A stretch of DNA of 64,000 nucleotides from Lotus japonicus (lineage: Eukaryota > Streptophyta > Magnoliopsida > Fabales > Fabaceae), in assembly GCF_012489685.1 (NCBI RefSeq), contig NC_080045.1:12549648-12613647 (forward strand), read 5' to 3'. Below the pieces are notes generated by a model that was given only the letters and a program-made list of their open reading frames with translations, searched no databases and had not been told where the DNA came from. The translations under genes and the position numbers were made by a program. Numbering within the stretch: position 1 is the first letter of the stretch; the number at the start of each line of letters is the position of its first letter. Of the stretch, positions 58,709 through 64,000 are shown piece after piece.

Positions 58709-59162
58709 TCAGAGCTTCCAATACATAAGGCCAATCACTATGACCAACACCACAATAACTACACAGCAAACTCCAATACACCAAAGTAAAAACTTCTCCT
58801 TCTTCTTCAAGCCTTCAACCACAGTAAGTAACCAAGCAATCACCTTCTTCTCGCGTTGATTGAACTCTTGATCATGCCACTGGAAAAACACACATCTCCT
58901 TTTCCTGCCCTGAAATTTTCAACAAAAGAATGGGTTGAGATTCAGATCGAGGGAATGTGAGGAGTGGACAACCGAATGAAAACCTCATGTTTACCTGATA
59001 CAAGCCACATCCATAAAACCTTCTCCCTGGGTTCTCTCTGGTCCACGACGTCCTAAGTGGAGAAACAACCCCACAATCGCAAATCACTCTTCTGCCATGG
59101 GGGTCACTCACACTCGTCGCAGACGACGACGAAGCTTGAGGCACTCGCCCATTCATGTCCAT
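58709..59162 (-). CDS. GRF-type zinc-finger protein with C-terminal membrane anchor
   Basis: Two exons (59162-58995 and 58909-58709), GT-AG and in phase, give 122 residues. The zinc finger reads CDCG near residue 30, TSWTRENPGRRFYGCGLYQ, then RRCVFFQWHD, matching the GRF zinc-finger pattern (CxCG, T..NPGRRFY.C, C.FF.W). A charged helix (EFNQREKKVIAW, EGLKKKEKF) follows, then a single hydrophobic span (CIGVCCVVIVVLVIVIGLMY) and a two-residue tail. GRF fingers in larger proteins bind nucleic acids. In this short plant class the role is unknown, and the tail anchor suggests attachment to a membrane. The start is the first Met; Met3 is a possible alternative. Confidence 0.88.
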
Positions 59163-59289
59163 TCACGAAGCCTGGAGAAAGTTCTTGGTCTGGGTTCGTG
59201 GTCTGGAGAACGTTGGTCTCGAACAACTGATTTCTAGGGTTTAGAATTGGGAAATTTTGGACTGAATCCTTATTTAAATGTCCATGGTA
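59163..59289 (-). promoter_or_regulatory. Upstream region of the GRF zinc-finger gene
   Basis: Leader and proximal promoter on the minus strand, closed off at about 59290 by a MITE fragment. No specific element was identified. Confidence 0.35.
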
Positions 59290-59518
59290 ATTTTTTTATT
59301 TTATTCATCTTTTTTTAATCACATGGAAGCTTATCTGGAGTCATAGTGGCAGTACAGGTCATTAATGAGAGCCACGTAGGCCAATTTAAACGGTGAACTA
59401 ACGGATGGACCCAATTTTCACGTTTCAAACTTACGTGTACCAAAATCGCTCGTTTTAAACACAGGGGATGAAAATTGCACAAGCACTATACATCAGGGAC
59501 GAAAACTGCAATTAAGCC
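59290..59518. mobile_element. Mutator-like MITE fragment (one end only)
   Basis: The right end GGGACGAAAACTGCAATTAAGCC matches the terminal repeat family of 61781-62339 (quoted part: CTGCAATTAAGCC). Inside is a GGGGATGAAAATTGC copy. The left end is lost. Confidence 0.5.
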
Positions 59519-61780
59519 TTGACTTCAATTTCAATATGAGAAAATCATTTCAAAATAGGGGAACAAATCAGAGAACAATTCAAGTTGCGGTGCAACATAT
59601 GTGAGAAACTGTTGCAGAAGATCATCCGAAGCATGACTTAATGTTATTGTGATTTTCACCAAGACATATAATAGCAGCTGGATTAATTTGTACATTAGCT
59701 AGCTGCAGAAGCATGTATAATATACCCTTGTAAACTAGATATAAGATTACTCGTGTGAGCCTAATTATTCCATCTCTGCAGATTGTGAATATGCTCTTAT
59801 AAGTGTCTAAAAATGTTGATGCTACTAGTTTCATGAATTCAATTTTGTTCTATAGTTCCTGAAAAAAATGTCAGAAAGTGGATTGTAAAGTAAGAAATAA
59901 TTGGTTAAAGTGGTATAGCTTTTGTCTGACATTGTTTGAGTTGAAATGTTCAAGTGTTGAAGGTCCAATCCAGGTTCTTTTAGAATCAAATCTCCTACCC
60001 TCAGAGATTTCTTACAGCATTATGTATGTATATATACTGCCACAAAGTCCAAGTTGGTTTCAATTTAAACTAAATTAAGTGTTGCTTTTCCAGATTTTTC
60101 CTTTACATAGACTAACTCCAAGGACAGATATTTATGTCATTGTCATCCATACAAATTAAAATAAGAAAAATGTCGACAAGATTGACACACTGGATAATAA
60201 TTTGCAAAGAATATAAAATTTCCTTCTTACTTTGACATTAAGAAATTGGTCTATAATCCTCTTATAATTGATTCTAAAATTAAAACTAATTATTGTGACA
60301 AGCTTAGCTTTTGTGTGTTATGATTGATTCTTAGTAAAAATTAGCTGATCCAAACATGCTATTAATTTTGAAAAATAATAATAATTGTGAACTATTAAAA
60401 GTTGCCACATGTATAGTGGAAAAAATATACACGGTTGTGGCGGTTAAAACTCCCACGAATTTCTCATATGTTTTCGGACTCAAGATTATGGAGCTTCCAG
60501 ATAGTTACAAATACTTGTATGTTTTTTTTAACTTTCCACTCTGGGTGGGTCTTTGACCGTCAAGGAGTCGCCAAGGTCGGTGTGGCTTACATATGGCGGT
60601 CGTTTACAAAAAATGATTGACGAACCACTGTATAATGAAAATCACCTGCAACACCTACGTTTCTGACTGTTTTAAACCCTAAAAAACGTAGTTTATTCAA
60701 GCTTCCCACATTTTGGTCGTCTAAAACCATCACTAAAGTGAATTTCCTGACACCTTTAATGGTTTACGTATCACCGTCGGCTATTTGCATTAAATTATTG
60801 TACTTGCTTTTAGATTCAACACAAAAATGACCCACCTTTTTCTTTCCCTTTTTTGAAGTATTTCTGCAGAGTCTGGTGACTGGTAATAAACAGGGAAGGA
60901 AAGTTAATAGTCTCTTGAGAGGTGCCCTCTTTTCAGCTAACCTCAAAACAAAAACTTAAGAAATCTATCTTACTATATGGGTATACCAACCAGGATTTGA
61001 ACATGCAAAAAAGAAAAAGAAATAATCGAGCTACTTGATTTGATTTGAACATATATAAAGATGGGCATGGGCCAAGAATGTCAGGAGATGCTTGCATTTG
61101 GCATTATTCCTCCTCCCATACCAATACCACAAGTCCTATTGCACAAAATTCCAAGAAACAGAACATGCATTAATGCAAAGCTAAAGGGACATAATAAAAC
61201 CAACTGGATTCTGTTATTTGGTTTCTTCTTTTTGGATCTAATAAACTCAATTATCAATTTTCTTTATCACCTTTATGGACTGTCTGTTTTGACATATCTC
61301 TCTGCATTTCAATCAGTGAAACCATTAGTCCATGAAGAAGTCCCACTTCTCAGATAAAGTTCTTGGTATTTGTGTTATCTTTCCCTCTTCAAAATATCAG
61401 ATCAAGAGAGTGATGGTCAATGTGATCTATAGAAATTACAGAAATTGGCAAGTAGTTTGCAAACACTTTTTCTTTCTTGTGTGTGTGAAATGGGTATTGA
61501 AAGAACATTCCAATTTGTTTTGCTTAGGCTGTACGTATTATATAACTTCAAAACGTGGTTTCCAATCTGTCTTGTATACAATCAGTGGCGCCTGAGACAA
61601 GGCCAGGTTTTAAATTTCTAATGGAAACAAGTAAAGATTGTATATGAAATATCAATAAAATTACCCAACCTGTGTGTTGTGTATAAGTATACCATATTAA
61701 TGGTAGATTGAAACTCGTCAATGAATTTCATAAGCGTTGATGAATTTCATGTGAAGGACAAGGTTTTTTTATTTAAAAAA
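59519..61780. other. Intergenic DNA, no gene supported
   Basis: AT-rich. About 60420-60740 has GGCGGTTAAAAC, GGCGGTCGTTTAC and similar text that could be transposon subterminal sequence. The open frames (for example 61061-61357) have AT-driven composition and no recognised motif. Confidence 0.4.
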
Positions 61781-62339
61781 AGGCTTAATTGCAACTTTGG
61801 TCCCTGACATTTACCAATTCTACAATTTTAGTCCCCCACCTAATTTAATTACACGGATGGTCCCTGACTTTGCTGCCCGTCTGCAATGTTGGTCATGTCG
61901 TTTATTTGTTAACGGAGGAGGCTTACGTGGATGTCCAATTGGAGAGAGAAAGAAGGACCGAAGAGAGAGGGAAGCACATGAGTTGCACGTGAGACCTGCA
62001 ACGGTCATCTTCTACCCTCTTCCTCCTTAAAAAACAGAGCACTGTGAGGAAGATGTTTCTAAGCTTGAGATTTAGCGAAAAGGGGAGAGATAAAGAACGA
62101 ACGAGTCCCTAGAGACGAGGAAGAAGGTTGAATCAGTTGCTGGTCTCTTTCTCTCTCCAATTCAACTTCCACATCAGCTAAGTGACCATCCACGTAAACC
62201 TCCTCTATTAACAAACAAACGGTAGGACCGACGTTGCAGACTGCCAGCAAAGTCAGGGACCATCTGTGTAATTAAATTAGGTGGGGGACTAAAATCGTGG
62301 AATTGATAAACGTCAAGGACCAAAGTTGCAATTAAGCCT
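61781..62339. mobile_element. Fold-back Mutator-like MITE with about 200-bp arms
   Basis: The ends AGGCTTAATTGCAACTTTGG and its exact inverse are 23-bp perfect inverted repeats. Inverted similarity continues inward for about 200 bp (for example TAATTTAATTACACGGATGG on the left against CCATCTGTGTAATTAAATTA on the right, and TTAACGGAGGAGG against CCTCCTCTATTAA). The centre is purine-rich on the left and pyrimidine-rich on the right. The flanks are A runs (TTTAAAAAA, AAAAAAAGC), so a duplication cannot be resolved. Confidence 0.85.
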
Positions 62340-62579
62340 AAAAAAAGCCAAGGGGTGCTTCAACCCCAATATAACAGTGAATGACAAGTTTGAAGTCGAG
62401 TTCGTTCAAATGCAAACTACAACACATGAAAATTATATTAGTTCATAGTTTGAAAAATGCTATCAACACTCTCTTTAACACTCAATTATTTATTGGTTGA
62501 AATTTATATGGTATCCTTTAAAAATGTGGATCACACTTCCAATTTAGTACATTATTATATTATAAGAAAGGTTTGATTT
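62340..62579. other. Short spacer, nothing recognised
   Basis: AT-rich non-coding sequence. Confidence 0.4.
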
Positions 62580-62965
62580 AGCGCCAAAATTTAACACCAA
62601 CCTCCATGCAAATACTAAATTTTACTCATTAGCGTCAACATATCCCAAGTAAAGGGTTAATTTTTAATTATGTTCCACTTAAAGGTACGTAGCATCGACT
62701 TGGCTGCCGCTAATTAGCTCCGACTATACCAACACTAATTAGGGTTGGCTGGTCCCCACTTAGTGTTGGTTTTGGCACAGTAAATTCATAAGATAAATTT
62801 GCGTCCGACAATCGTTCATCATCGTCCTTTAAATTTTCAGGCTAATGCTAAGGTCATTGACCAAATTAGCGTCGATATGGTAAAAAACTATGTGAACTCA
62901 ATTTGACTCATCTAATCATCCCACGACTTCGTGTCGGCTTATCCAATGCTAATTTTTGTCATTCT
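62580..62965. mobile_element. CACTA-like subterminal repeat region
   Basis: Repeated, diverged motifs of the type TAGCGTCGATATGG, GTAGCATCGACTTGG, CGTGTCGGCTTATCC and CTAATTAGCTCCGACT in both orientations. This resembles the subterminal arrays of CACTA elements such as the one at 25075. No CACTA terminus is seen, so the class is tentative. Confidence 0.4.
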
Positions 62966-63752
62966 AAACTCGGTTGGATCCTAACCACTCTTACTTCCAC
63001 TCCCCTTCTCAAACCCTAGCCTTGTCACCCCTTTCATCCTTGCTCACCAAGTTGCCCCGTGCCGCTTGCCCTTGCACCACCACGAAGCCCCAACCCTAGG
63101 CCTCCTCTGCCTTAGCCCCATGTCTCCACCATCTCTTCTTCAAATCCCCGCCTCGTGTCGCCGTCGCACGACATCCTCGCCCAACCGCACACCTCTAAGA
63201 GACCATATCCTTCCCCATAGCTCTACCACTCTAGCCCTACACTACTGCTTTGCATCTTTGCCCACCCTCGCCTCCAACATGTCATAAAGGCCTATGAAGA
63301 TTCATCTAGTTAAGGTTTTAACTTTAAGTCATCCATATTGCTAACATGACTTTTTTTTGTACTAGTATAGCTTGTAAAATGTGAAATTGGTGATATAAAA
63401 TGTGAATTTGATGATATAAATTCTGAACTTTAAAATAATTAAATAATTGTACGTACCACATGAATGGTAAAATTGATGAGTTGTAGAACTTACCGTAATA
63501 GTCTAGATGTATGGAAATAGGAAAAATACTCATCAAAATGGTCACAAATGTATTTGCAAAGAACAAAAAGCCTTGTCAACCAGTTTACCCATATAGCGTG
63601 CTCCACTTGACTTTCATTGACGATGGATGGACTTTGGGTTTCCTAATTTTCTATGGAGGGGCAAAATATTCACTTGATTCTTACCTTTTTTAACTGCTCA
63701 ATACTCCATCGAATAGTGGGCTTGCAAAGAGACTAGAAATCAAGTGGACGGT
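62966..63752. other. Intergenic DNA with a C-rich patch
   Basis: About 62990-63290 is C-rich (CCCCTT, CACCACC) and open on the plus strand (63066-63287), with a low-complexity Ser/Pro/Leu translation. It may be the leader of a captured gene, but nothing supports a real product. The rest is AT-rich. Confidence 0.35.
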
Positions 63753-63804
63753 CTTTTTTTGAAAGGCGACAAATATATTATTAGTAGGAAGCACAATGGA
63801 TGAG
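63753..63804 (-). mobile_element. 52-bp LINE-type retroposon stub with 14-bp duplication
   Basis: ATCAAGTGGACGGT (63739-63752) and ATCAAGTGGAAGGT (63805-63818) flank 52 bases whose minus strand ends GCCTTTCAAAAAAAG. This is an extremely 5'-truncated insertion. Confidence 0.65.
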
Positions 63805-63818
63805 ATCAAGTGGAAGGT

Positions 63819-64000
63819 GCTAACGGTTGTTGTCGTATACGGTTGTGTGCGTATTTCCACGAATCAAAAGAACATATAAGAATGCTTTAAGAGTTATATT
63901 ACCGTTTTATTATTATATGTGATGGTGTATTAATTCCAAGTATTGATGATTCGAATAAATTTTCCCCCTACATATCTACCATAGTGCAATAAGTATTATT
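63819..64000. other. Terminal intergenic sequence
   Basis: AT-rich; nothing recognised before the window ends. Confidence 0.4.

Noticed and set aside
61061..61357. A 98-codon plus-strand ORF as a gene
   Set aside because: No motif, no promoter or splice context, hydrophobic composition expected of AT-rich DNA.
1..64000. A host gene cluster or biosynthetic operon-like system
   Set aside because: The five recognised host genes (S1FA, peroxidase, Aurora, SYP71, GRF finger) have unrelated roles and mixed strands, with normal plant spacing.

Overview
The window is nuclear DNA of a flowering plant, almost certainly a eudicot and probably a legume. The evidence is GT-AG (and a few GC-AG) introns, AT-rich intergenic DNA, class III peroxidase, S1FA, Aurora and SYP7-type genes, and dense families of plant transposons. 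The legume assignment rests only on resemblance of the repeat families to ones I know from legumes and is an inference.

Layout. The first ~4 kb is the 5' part of a LINE on the minus strand (ORF1 and ORF2 each broken by a single TAG), running off the left edge. From about 4 to 36.5 kb the window is mainly nested mobile DNA. It holds a probable non-autonomous Helitron (6934-10273), a hAT MITE with an exact 8-bp target duplication (10469-11036), a captured-looking gene fragment (about 12.5-13.3 kb), a PIF/Harbinger MITE, and a nearly complete Rep/helicase Helitron whose 3' end is visible at 22808. It continues with LTR, CACTA and hAT pieces, a three-LTR tandem TRIM (26717-27287), a LINE tail, a PIF-type element carrying a Pack-MULE-like element (31507-33885), and tRNA-derived SINEs. 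One small gene for a secreted peptide (29077-29497) sits inside this repeat region.

From 37.7 kb rightward the DNA is more gene-rich. It encodes an S1FA protein (minus), a peroxidase 21-like class III peroxidase (minus, 5 exons, 325 aa), an Aurora kinase of the AUR3 type (minus, 6 exons, 285 aa), a SYP71-type Qc-SNARE (plus, 9 exons, 265 aa) and a GRF zinc-finger membrane protein (minus, 2 exons, 122 aa). MITEs, SINEs and LINE stubs lie between them and in their introns and promoters. These genes have unrelated housekeeping or cell-wall roles and show no sign of forming a pathway cluster.

The most interesting items are the Helitron pair with its RPA-like companion, the tandem TRIM, the Pack-MULE inside a PIF element, and the candidate secreted peptide with an acidic-DY motif. 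Splice sites and coordinates were read by eye; no searches were run.
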